Assembly (NCBI GenBank): GCA_964563925.1
Contig: CAZLZD010000057.1
Location: forward strand, 1 to 27,282
Reading direction: 5' to 3'
Source of the DNA: JAUILA01 sp964563925
GTDB lineage: Bacteria > Bacteroidota > Bacteroidia > Cytophagales > Cyclobacteriaceae
DNA: 27,282 nt
The notes under the pieces: model-generated
Seen by the model: the letters and a program-made list of their open reading frames with translations, nothing else
Database searches by the model: none
What the model was told of the DNA's origin: nothing
In this document: positions 15,555 to 23,127 of the stretch, piece by piece
Layout of the letters: every line of letters starts with the position of its first letter
Numbering within the stretch: the first letter of the stretch is position 1
Position numbers and translations under genes: made by a program

Positions 15555-15640
15555 AAAGTCGGGAGGCGCCTCGGCGTACCACGGAGAATGACATGCCGGC
15601 CTTCCGGCCTCCATGACGGACGGCAATGCGAATTGCCAGG
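15555..15640. repeat. Hairpin-rich spacer with three short perfect inverted repeats
   Basis: In 78 bp there are a 10-bp palindrome GAGGCGCCTC (15563-15572), a stem GCCGG/CCGGC with a 4-nt loop (15595-15608) and a stem GGCAAT/ATTGCC with the GNRA-type loop GCGA (15622-15637). They lie between the T9SS protein gene (ending 15699) and the downstream Gfo gene (starting 15464), both on the minus strand. No T-run follows any of them, so intrinsic termination is not evident. The composition is that of a REP-like dispersed repeat. No other copy occurs in the window that I can find. Confidence 0.45.
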
Positions 15641-15698
15641 GTTATTTTAACACCATCATGGAGACCAGACCGGTTTATCGAGGTGGGCGGCTGACCGC

Positions 15699-17234
15699 TT
15701 ACTTCAGCAGCCGTGCCCAGTACACCTTACCCTGGGAAACAATCCGGATAATATAGGACCCTTTATCAATGTCCCCAAGGTCCAGCGTATACTCATTCTC
15801 CCCGGACTGTAATTGCACGGGAAACTCACGAATGACATTCCCGAAATCATCCAGCAGGTAAAGGAGGCCATCCCCGTTCAACGGAGTGTCCAGGCGCACG
15901 TTTACCTGTCCGTCATCACCCGGGTTTGGATATATAATCATGGATGGCGCTGCTTCGGAAGGGGCACAATTGAGCAATATTTCCGAAAGGGTACATCCGG
16001 CCCCATTGTTTTCGATGGTTATGGACCCGGTAATGGTCCCTGATGTAAGCAGGTCATAGACCGGGCAGCAATCTGTCAGTACAGGGTTTTGTTCAATTTG
16101 TAAATCGCCATTTATGGTGGTTACACTTTCTATGCCGGATAGTGTAGTCAGGCCCCCGAAAAACAATGTCAATTCATTAAGGGTGGTCACACCTGCAAGA
16201 AAAGACAAGTCGGTATGATTGCCAGACTGACTGACGAAGACCCCATTCTCAGGGATTTTTCCGTTGAGCACGGAGTTGTCCGCCAGTCCTCCAATCCGCA
16301 GGGTATCCACATACGGAATCCTGGCCAGCCACGGGATGTCACTGGAAAAGAACGAATACAGATCGGTGGATTGGAAAAAGTTCATGGGGTAGGTTATCTC
16401 CGGCATATCCCCCGTATACCGATAATTCAGGCCCCTGATTCCCTTCACATGTTTCAGGCTGGCCAGGTTACTCAGGTCTGCAGAGTAGGAGATTCCATCA
16501 CCCGCATTAAATTGCAGGTATCCCCCGATAGAATCCAGGTTCTGCAATCCGTCAAGCGGGTAGTGATATTCATACCCTCCGATATTCAGGTTTTTCCATA
16601 CCTGCCTGAGCTGCGTCCAGCCGGAAATATCAATGACGCCAATGGGCATGGTAACGGTAAGATTGCCGGTCACTACTTCACAACTGAAGGTATCTGCCTC
16701 AGCCTGCGATCCGATGAGTATATCCCCCGTACAGATCTTGAGTTCGGGTTCCGGTGGCAGGCATTCGGTGGCCGAAGGCAGGCAGGACGGGGCGTTTCCC
16801 CAAATATAGAGATTGGTGAGAAGCGGGAGAATGGATTGCAGCGGATTACAAATTTCAAGCGCTGGATTATTCACAAGGTTCAGGTCATGGATCACCTCAA
16901 GCCCGGTGATGGCCCCGATATCGGTCAGAAGCGGATTATCCTGAATGGTCAGGCTGGTCGCTGAAGCCAGACCCTCCAGTCCGCCCAGGGAAGCCAGGCC
17001 CGGATTATTGCTGATCATAAGCATGCCATCCACCGACTCAAGGCTAGCGAGAGGTGTAAGATCGGAAATATCCGGACCGGAAATCACCAGATTCCCGCTA
17101 TACGAGGTACAGGCAAAGGAATTCACCTGACTTTGAGTATTTAATCGCAACGTCCCGTCACATCGTGAGGGCTGGGCACTCAGATAATAAGGCGCCAGGA
17201 AGAACAAGGTAAGAAGTTGTAAAATGGTTTTCAT
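15699..17234 (-). CDS. T9SS-secreted receptor-L / leucine-rich-repeat-like protein
   Basis: This 511-residue protein starts from the ATG at 17234. An upstream in-frame ATG at 17297 is rejected because only the shorter form begins with a signal peptide (1-20, ending SA/Q). Residues about 35-160 and 185-400 form two receptor-L-domain-like blocks with repeating units of the type LESVDGMLMISNNPGLASLGGL (short hydrophobic strands, Asn turns). Paired Cys residues flank them. Residues 430-511 (IIYPNPG, LDDFGNVIRE, GSYIIRIVSQGKVYWARLLK) are a type A Por-secretion C-terminal sorting domain, so the protein should be exported by the type IX system and attached or released at the surface. A binding or adhesion role is inferred; no enzyme motif is present. 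Confidence 0.9.
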   Translation of the reverse strand: MKTILQLLTLFFLAPYYLSAQPSRCDGTLRLNTQSQVNSFACTSYSGNLVISGPDISDLTPLASLESVDGMLMISNNPGLASLGGLEGLASATSLTIQDNPLLTDIGAITGLEVIHDLNLVNNPALEICNPLQSILPLLTNLYIWGNAPSCLPSATECLPPEPELKICTGDILIGSQAEADTFSCEVVTGNLTVTMPIGVIDISGWTQLRQVWKNLNIGGYEYHYPLDGLQNLDSIGGYLQFNAGDGISYSADLSNLASLKHVKGIRGLNYRYTGDMPEITYPMNFFQSTDLYSFFSSDIPWLARIPYVDTLRIGGLADNSVLNGKIPENGVFVSQSGNHTDLSFLAGVTTLNELTLFFGGLTTLSGIESVTTINGDLQIEQNPVLTDCCPVYDLLTSGTITGSITIENNGAGCTLSEILLNCAPSEAAPSMIIYPNPGDDGQVNVRLDTPLNGDGLLYLLDDFGNVIREFPVQLQSGENEYTLDLGDIDKGSYIIRIVSQGKVYWARLLK

Positions 17235-17415
17235 GGCAATTGGGGTTTGGTTGGAATTAGTAAACTCTCTATAAGAATTTACGAATTTTTGCCCCATCAG
17301 AACATCCCTATTTTCCGGTAATCTTCACACACCGATACCACGTAAAGTACAGCAAAAAGTTTCCTGGGAGACAAACATCAGGACCGCCGGACATTCCGTA
17401 TGCAGCAACCTGCAA

Positions 17416-18087
17416 TTACTTCATGCGGTCTGTCCAGGCACTGGTGGCCCTGGCCAGCGCCGGGACCAGGCTGTCGGGACTCACTTTCTTTGGCCGTTTA
17501 AAGGAATGGTCGGCATGTTCATACATAACCATTTCAGCCTGTTCAAGACTATCGATCACGTGCTGTAATAATGCAGGAGTGGCCAGTTTGTCCCGGCTTC
17601 CCTGAAGGAAAAGCATGGGAACACTTACATCACGAAGGTGTGCGGCCCGTTTATCCGAAGGTTTACCGGGAGGATGCAGGGGGAAGCCGTAGAAAACTAT
17701 CCCCCGGACGGAATTAGGCTTTTTCTCTGCCATCAGTTGCGAAGACATTCTCCCGCCGTACGATTTACCGCCCAGGATTAATGGTACGTCCGGATAATCA
17801 GAACGGGCCTGAGAAACCGCATCGCAAATGGCCTGCATCGCCTGTTTGGGAGATCCGGGGGCACGACGGCCGGCTTCCAGATACGGAAAATTAAACCGAA
17901 AGGTACCAATTCCTTCCCCTGCAAGCGCCCTTGCCAGCTCTTCCATGAACGAATGCTGCATACCGGCCCCGGCACCGTGGGAGAGTACCATAAGTGCCTT
18001 CATTTTTTCCGGGATCATGTAAATGCCGGACAGGGCAAGGGGTGATACCTGGGTACTGAATGTCAGTTCCTTGATTCTTGTTTCCAT
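17416..18087 (-). CDS. Alpha/beta hydrolase (KAN/Tex30-like, dienelactone hydrolase fold)
   Basis: This 223-residue soluble protein has the fold signatures LSHGAGAGMQHSFM (35-48, oxyanion region), the nucleophile elbow GKSYGGR with Ser109, LQGSRDKLAT (161-170, Asp166) and HADHSF with His194, giving a complete Ser-Asp-His triad. The compact size and the GxKSYGGR elbow match the small hydrolase family related to KAN3/Tex30. No signal peptide is visible, so it is cytoplasmic. It lies 79 nt downstream of the Gfo/Idh/MocA gene at 18167 on the same strand and may be co-transcribed with it. The substrate is unknown; an esterase activity is likely. Confidence 0.88.
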   Translation of the reverse strand: METRIKELTFSTQVSPLALSGIYMIPEKMKALMVLSHGAGAGMQHSFMEELARALAGEGIGTFRFNFPYLEAGRRAPGSPKQAMQAICDAVSQARSDYPDVPLILGGKSYGGRMSSQLMAEKKPNSVRGIVFYGFPLHPPGKPSDKRAAHLRDVSVPMLFLQGSRDKLATPALLQHVIDSLEQAEMVMYEHADHSFKRPKKVSPDSLVPALARATSAWTDRMK

Positions 18088-18166
18088 TCGTCCATTCCTT
18101 TACGTGCCACTGGCAATCCCTTACGTTCCCCGTACGCCGGCTTTGCCGATTCAACATACAGAGGTT

Positions 18167-19567
18167 TTATTTCAGCTTCATATTCACCGGGTCCCAATTC
18201 ATGATTTTCTTTTCAAAATGACTGGTATTGCAGGCAAGCGCAGGAGCTGCTGCCCTGAACCCGAATTCCGCATCCTCCACCACCGGTTTTCCTGTTCGGA
18301 TAGCATCGAAGAAATTCGTAAAGTGATCCAGGTGATCACTGTATCCCCGTGGTGCGCGGAAGACAACATCATCCTTCTTGGGCCTCATCCGCTGGGCCTC
18401 AGTCCACTTCTTCGCATACTCAGCCTGCATCTCCTCCTGCATTTTTTCTGAAAATGTAAACAGGGAATCGTACCCGCCAAAACCAGGCGCCGTGGGCATG
18501 ATGCTGTGTTTAACAATAATATCATTACCCTCAACCGTGATCACCCCTTCTGAACCCACCATCTGAATAATTTCCTGTCCGCCTGTACCGCTGATAAAAT
18601 TCACCTGCAGGGTCAACTGGAAGGCAGGATGTTCCGGGCTGTCGGGATACTGCATTACCCCTGACATCACATCGGGCATGTTACGGCCGTCATCCCAGTA
18701 ACTGATCTGCCCGGTACTGTAGATGGTTTCAGGTCCTTTCGAGTTGGTCATAAAATGCGTGCCACTCAGCAGGTGAATGAATAAATCGCCGGCCACACCG
18801 GTCCCCACTTCTTCAAACGCGCGCCACCAGAAGAATTTTTTCGCATCAAATTCCATTTTCTCCGTCACCTCGATGAATTTATCCCAGTTGGTGGTCTCGG
18901 CACTGGCATCATTCGGGATGGTATATTGCCAGGCACCAATGGAACTCTGTCGGTCATACACCGCATTTACCATGTTCAGGTCACCAATTTCACCAGCTGC
19001 CAGCAGCTCCTTCGCCTTGGCGTACCCGATACTGCTGACCCGCTGACTGCCGACCTGCAGTACTTTCCCCGACTTCTTCGCCGCTTCAATGATCGGGTAC
19101 CCTTCGCTTATTTCGTAGATCATGGGCTTTTCCAGGTATACGTGCTTGCCTTTGGCCAGGGCATCCAGGGTGATGCGCGAATGCCAGACGTCGGTCGTAC
19201 AGACTAGCACCGCGTCAATGTCGTCACGGTCCAGCAGCTCCTTATAATTTCGGGTCGTATACAGGTCCTTCCCATGTGTTTCCTTTGCATTGGTTATTCT
19301 CCCGGTGTACAGATCACAGATGCCGGCCAGTTCGACCCCCGGTACTTCCAGCGCCGTATTCAGGTCAAAATGACCTTGCACCCCGTACCCGATCACCCCG
19401 ATTCGTATGGTGTCATTCGCTGATACAGGTTTTTGATAACGGAGAACACGCTCTTCGGCCTTCTGCCGGGCCGCCATAGTAGCGATCGGGGCAGCTGCAG
19501 AAATAAGGGTGGTAGCGCCGATGCGCTGAAGAAACCTTCTCCGGGAGGTTGATTTATCTTTACTCAT
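18167..19567 (-). CDS. Tat-exported Gfo/Idh/MocA-family oxidoreductase
   Basis: This 466-residue protein has a twin-arginine signal RRRFLQ (9-14) with an Ala-rich hydrophobic region to about residue 33. The Rossmann fold begins with IGVIGYGVQG (56-65), and CDLYTGR (84-90) gives the end of the second strand. EKP is at 146-148, followed by VGSQRVSS (172-179). It is about 95 residues longer than the 14349 paralogue, and an inserted Trp-rich segment (WWRAFEEVGTGVAGD) marks the active-site region seen in exported, sugar- or glycoside-acting members of Bacteroidota. The two genes are not close paralogues, since their C-terminal domains differ. A hydrolase lies downstream. Substrate and direction of the redox reaction are unknown. 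Confidence 0.9.
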   Translation of the reverse strand: MSKDKSTSRRRFLQRIGATTLISAAAPIATMAARQKAEERVLRYQKPVSANDTIRIGVIGYGVQGHFDLNTALEVPGVELAGICDLYTGRITNAKETHGKDLYTTRNYKELLDRDDIDAVLVCTTDVWHSRITLDALAKGKHVYLEKPMIYEISEGYPIIEAAKKSGKVLQVGSQRVSSIGYAKAKELLAAGEIGDLNMVNAVYDRQSSIGAWQYTIPNDASAETTNWDKFIEVTEKMEFDAKKFFWWRAFEEVGTGVAGDLFIHLLSGTHFMTNSKGPETIYSTGQISYWDDGRNMPDVMSGVMQYPDSPEHPAFQLTLQVNFISGTGGQEIIQMVGSEGVITVEGNDIIVKHSIMPTAPGFGGYDSLFTFSEKMQEEMQAEYAKKWTEAQRMRPKKDDVVFRAPRGYSDHLDHFTNFFDAIRTGKPVVEDAEFGFRAAAPALACNTSHFEKKIMNWDPVNMKLK

Positions 19568-19857
19568 TTTCTATCCGTTAAATTTATGTATGATCAAAAG
19601 GCACAGTGGTTAATCCCCCTCTTTTCCGGGAAAACACTTTAGACTTTGAATATATGGATTTACCGGCAACGCTGCAATTCCGGAATGAAGTGAAGCGCGT
19701 TCCTGCTTCCGGTAATTAAATCAGGTTGTACGTTATGCCTTCACAATTAAAGTGTCAGAGAAAAGATACCTGAAATCATGAAGCTATCTGCTGAATATTT
19801 TCCATCTTCACAAAACCTTCAACACCCCGGTAACGATCAACCGATCATTAAAAGGCC
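19568..19857. other. Divergent intergenic region
   Basis: This 290-bp spacer lies between the Gfo gene on the minus strand and the metallopeptidase gene on the plus strand. I see no ORF, RNA gene or clear terminator. On the minus strand TAAATTTA is a possible -7 element near the Gfo start but lacks a well-spaced -33 element. An AAAAGG precedes the plus-strand ATG and could serve as a weak ribosome site. Nothing else stands out. Confidence 0.4.
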
Positions 19858-20922
19858 ATGAAAATTTTTCATTGCGACAACTGTCACCATACGGTCTATT
19901 TTGAAAATACCTATTGCGAGAAGTGCAATTCACTGCTTGGATATTATTCCGGTGCGTCAAAAATGGTGGCCATTGCAACGGCTGGAGGTTTATTCCATTC
20001 TCTCCGCAATCCTGAACAATATTTTCATTTCTGTGCCAATCACGCCTATGATGTTTGCAACTGGCTGATGACTTCGGAAGATCCAAACCAACTCTGCAGC
20101 TGCTGCCGGTTGAACGAAACGATCCCCAACCTCGATACGGAAGAGTTTCTGACAGCCTGGAGAAAACTGGAATTTGCCAAACACCGGTTAATTTACAGCC
20201 TTCACCGGTTCGGTCTGCCCCTGTATTCCAAAAAAAACGATGCCCGGAACGGACTTGCTTTCAGCTTTCTTTCCCAAAAGCTGCTGTCCGAAGACGAAAC
20301 CTTGTACACGGGCCATGACAATGGCCTGATTACGATCCGGGTCAGTGAAGCCGATTCGGTAAACAGGGAACAAATCAGGAACAATATGCTTGAACCCTAC
20401 AGAACCCTGATTGGTCATTTCCGCCACGAAGTGGGCCATTATTACTGGAACCTGCTCATACGCGACGACCCAAAACGGCTGGAGGGCTTCAGAAAGCTAT
20501 TTGGAGATGATCGTAAAGACTATGCGCAATCATTAAAGGAACATTACGAGCGGGGGGCAGGGGATGACTGGCGTAATCGATTTATCAGTGCGTATGCCGG
20601 ATCACATCCCTGGGAGGACTGGGCGGAAACCTGGGCTCATTACCTGCATCTGGCAGAGATCATGGATACGGCCCATTCTTTCGGGATGAAGATAAATGAA
20701 CATTCGCAGGAAGGGAACAAAATTTTATTAAATGCCCCGTTCGATCCGTATGTAGAGAATGATTTTGATCGCCTTATCAAAGATACCATGCCGCTTATCT
20801 TTGCCGTAAACAGCATGAACCGTAGTATGGGTCAGCCCGATCTTTATCCGTTCGTCCACAACGATGACGTCATCCGGAAACTGAGGTTTATTCATGAATT
20901 AATCTGGGGTGTCCGACGCTAA
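19858..20922 (+). CDS. Zinc-ribbon putative zinc metallopeptidase (Peptidase_Mx family)
   Basis: This 354-residue cytoplasmic protein has an N-terminal zinc-ribbon segment with CDNC (Cys6, Cys9) and CEKC (Cys20, Cys23), plus further Cys at 59, 67, 80, 82 and 83. The catalytic motif is HEVGHYYW (190-197), an HExxH with Glu191. The conserved PWEDWAETWAHY (251-262) supplies the third ligand and a flanking acidic pair. This layout matches the putative zinc-binding metallopeptidase family PF15887, whose substrates are unknown. It has no signal peptide. It is a single gene with no evident operon partner, followed by the GH18 gene after 101 bp. Confidence 0.9.
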   Translation: MKIFHCDNCHHTVYFENTYCEKCNSLLGYYSGASKMVAIATAGGLFHSLRNPEQYFHFCANHAYDVCNWLMTSEDPNQLCSCCRLNETIPNLDTEEFLTAWRKLEFAKHRLIYSLHRFGLPLYSKKNDARNGLAFSFLSQKLLSEDETLYTGHDNGLITIRVSEADSVNREQIRNNMLEPYRTLIGHFRHEVGHYYWNLLIRDDPKRLEGFRKLFGDDRKDYAQSLKEHYERGAGDDWRNRFISAYAGSHPWEDWAETWAHYLHLAEIMDTAHSFGMKINEHSQEGNKILLNAPFDPYVENDFDRLIKDTMPLIFAVNSMNRSMGQPDLYPFVHNDDVIRKLRFIHELIWGVRR

Positions 20923-21023
20923 CACATAGATGTAACGAGGCAGCTGCCCTTTACTGTCTTAACGGGAATTATTAGGCAATTTTTCCTACCTTTTAGGTTC
21001 TGTTTAACCCTCATCATATACGG

Positions 21024-22235
21024 ATGCTGAATAGTATATCCAAACTCATTTTCCTGACCTCGCTATGCATGCTGGGTTGTTCTTTGCCTGGCTGTGAAGA
21101 GCGCTCCTCCGGGACGAACCCGGCTGGCGGACCTGTTATCATGGCCTACTACGTCCCGGAACGTGACTACAGGCCTGCGTCCATCCCGGTCGAAAAGCTC
21201 ACCCATATCATTTACTCCTTCACCCATGTGATCGACGGAGAGATGAAATTCAGCAAACCCGAAGAGGCCGGGCCCAAACTGGAAGCACTGGTCGCCCAGA
21301 AAGCGCGCAACCCTGACCTGAAAGTGATGATTGCCTGCGGGGGCTGGGGCGCCGACGGATTCTCCGACATGGCACTGACCGAAGAAAGCCGGAAGAAATT
21401 CATCATCAGCGCCCGCGATTTCATCGAAAAGTACCAGCTCGACGGGATGGATATGGACTGGGAATACCCGGGTATTTCAGGGGCCGGCACCAAGGCCCGT
21501 CCGGAAGACACGCAGAACTTCACGGCACTGATGAAAGGCCTGCGGGAAATGCTGGATTCATTAGATTCTCCAAAAGTCCTGACATTTGCATCGGCCGGAT
21601 GGAAGCGTTATTACGATTTTGTCAATATGGACGAGGTGATGAAGTATGCAGACTATACCAACGTGATGACCTATGACCAGGTCTCCGGAGTTTCCCGGTA
21701 CACCGGCCATCATACCCCACTTGGGGCGGTACACAGCGAGGATATTGCCGGTACTCCGATGCAGGCACACCTTGACAGTGCATATCAATCAGGGAACAGT
21801 CAGGACCCCGACCCCAGGTCCGTGGAAAAAATCGTGGATTTCCTGATCAGCGAGGGGGTCGACCCCCGGCAGATTGTGATCGGAGCTGCCTTTTACGGCA
21901 GGCTTTGGAAAGGCGTTCCGCCGGATAACAACGGGTTGTACCAGGAAAGCGGCGGCATCAAGACCGGGTGGATTGCCTATCACCGGATCCGGGAGACCAT
22001 CGAGTCGGACACCTCCTATCAGCGTTTCTGGGACGAGGATGCCCGGGCACCCTATATGTACCGGTCGGCTGACAGCCTGATGCTGTCCTATGACGACACC
22101 GTTTCCGTGGCGCTCAAAACACAATACGCCATGGAAAAAGGACTGGGGGGTATTATGTTCTGGGAGCTGGGGAATGATACCAAAGAAACGGGGGGTTTAC
22201 TGGATGCCATATATAGTGCTGCTTCTGAACGATAA
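21024..22235 (+). CDS. GH18 chitinase-like lipoprotein
   Basis: This 403-residue protein has a lipoprotein signal: the lipobox Cys is Cys19 (MLGC) or Cys24 (LPGC). The catalytic domain is a GH18 TIM barrel with VMIACGGWG (101-109), the catalytic sequence DGMDMDWEYPG (140-150; DxxDxDxE, acid Glu147), MTYD in the middle, and LGGIMFWELGND near the C-terminus. All expected catalytic residues are present, so it should cleave chitin or N-acetylglucosamine-containing glycans from the outer membrane surface. No carbohydrate-binding module is seen. A TACCTTTT element (20989-20996), similar to a -7 box, sits about 27 nt before the ATG. It converges on the hydrolase at 22284 (48-bp gap). Confidence 0.92.
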   Translation: MLNSISKLIFLTSLCMLGCSLPGCEERSSGTNPAGGPVIMAYYVPERDYRPASIPVEKLTHIIYSFTHVIDGEMKFSKPEEAGPKLEALVAQKARNPDLKVMIACGGWGADGFSDMALTEESRKKFIISARDFIEKYQLDGMDMDWEYPGISGAGTKARPEDTQNFTALMKGLREMLDSLDSPKVLTFASAGWKRYYDFVNMDEVMKYADYTNVMTYDQVSGVSRYTGHHTPLGAVHSEDIAGTPMQAHLDSAYQSGNSQDPDPRSVEKIVDFLISEGVDPRQIVIGAAFYGRLWKGVPPDNNGLYQESGGIKTGWIAYHRIRETIESDTSYQRFWDEDARAPYMYRSADSLMLSYDDTVSVALKTQYAMEKGLGGIMFWELGNDTKETGGLLDAIYSAASER

Positions 22236-22283
22236 CCAGCCCCGGAAGCTGTACCAGATGTCGGAATCTATCGGGATCTGGAA

Positions 22284-23099
22284 TCATTCCCTTACAAATT
22301 CGAGGACCGGCCTGTACAAACTGTCACTAACCTTTTGGTAAATATCATTATGTCCGAATCCATCCAGCAGGACAAGTTTTGATAATTCTCCGCTTGTCTT
22401 CTGCAGAAGTTCACTATGATAAAACGGGACCGTACTGTCGGCCCGGCTGTGCAAGTAAAGCACGGGCATATCCAGATCTGGCGCATCCTTCAGGTTATTC
22501 CACATATCAGGGTACAGCCACATCCAGTCAGGATCGGCCATCTCATGGTCGGCCATTAATGTCAGGATAGAGGAAAATGCAGCATGCACAATAATTTTAT
22601 CCGGATGAGGATCGAGCTCCGCAGCCCGGCCAATGAGGGGTGTACCACCGAGTGAGTGTGAAAGTGCATATCTTTTTATTGCTTGTGGTGTCAATTCAAC
22701 GAAACGGCCGTATGCCGCCTCCAGGTCTTCATACAGGCTGGTGGCAGTCGGTTCACCTGTACTGTTTCCAAATCCGGTATAGGTAAAAACAAACGAAGAA
22801 TACCCGTGCATTTGTAAATAGTGCTGCGCATTCATCCACTCATAGAGGGTCTCGCCGTTGCCCATGCTTATGAAGAAGGCCGGGGCGGTATTACCTGCTG
22901 ACAGGTAATTTGCCGTCAGCGTGCGATCGTCCAGTGAAATTGTAATGTGATCAAAGGCAAGGGTATCAAGATGGTAAGGTTGTTCAGGCCGCATGGCGAT
23001 CAGCGATACCAGCTCGTTTGATTTTTCCTGTCGAATCATTAAAAAAGCAATAACCATCACTCCGACCAGTGCGGCTGCAATTATCCACCGTACTTTCAT
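22284..23099 (-). CDS. Membrane-anchored alpha/beta hydrolase
   Basis: This 271-residue protein starts from the ATG at 23099. The longer in-frame start at 23288 overlaps the upstream gene by 160 bp and adds residues without character. An N-terminal hydrophobic segment (about 5-22) is a signal anchor. The hydrolase fold shows FTYTGFGNSTGEP (105-117), the nucleophile elbow SHSLGG with Ser149, SRADSTVP with Asp221 and GFGHND with His250, a complete triad. It starts 28 nt after the stop of the molybdenum hydroxylase large subunit and is probably in its operon, where it might process an ester or lactone linked to the hydroxylase substrate; that is inference only. Confidence 0.85.
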   Translation of the reverse strand: MKVRWIIAAALVGVMVIAFLMIRQEKSNELVSLIAMRPEQPYHLDTLAFDHITISLDDRTLTANYLSAGNTAPAFFISMGNGETLYEWMNAQHYLQMHGYSSFVFTYTGFGNSTGEPTATSLYEDLEAAYGRFVELTPQAIKRYALSHSLGGTPLIGRAAELDPHPDKIIVHAAFSSILTLMADHEMADPDWMWLYPDMWNNLKDAPDLDMPVLYLHSRADSTVPFYHSELLQKTSGELSKLVLLDGFGHNDIYQKVSDSLYRPVLEFVRE

Positions 23100-23127
23100 G
23101 ACACTCTTTGTTATCGACTGAAAAACA

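Noticed and set aside
17235..17297. Longer start for the T9SS protein
   Set aside because: It would bury the signal peptide behind 21 polar residues, which does not fit export.
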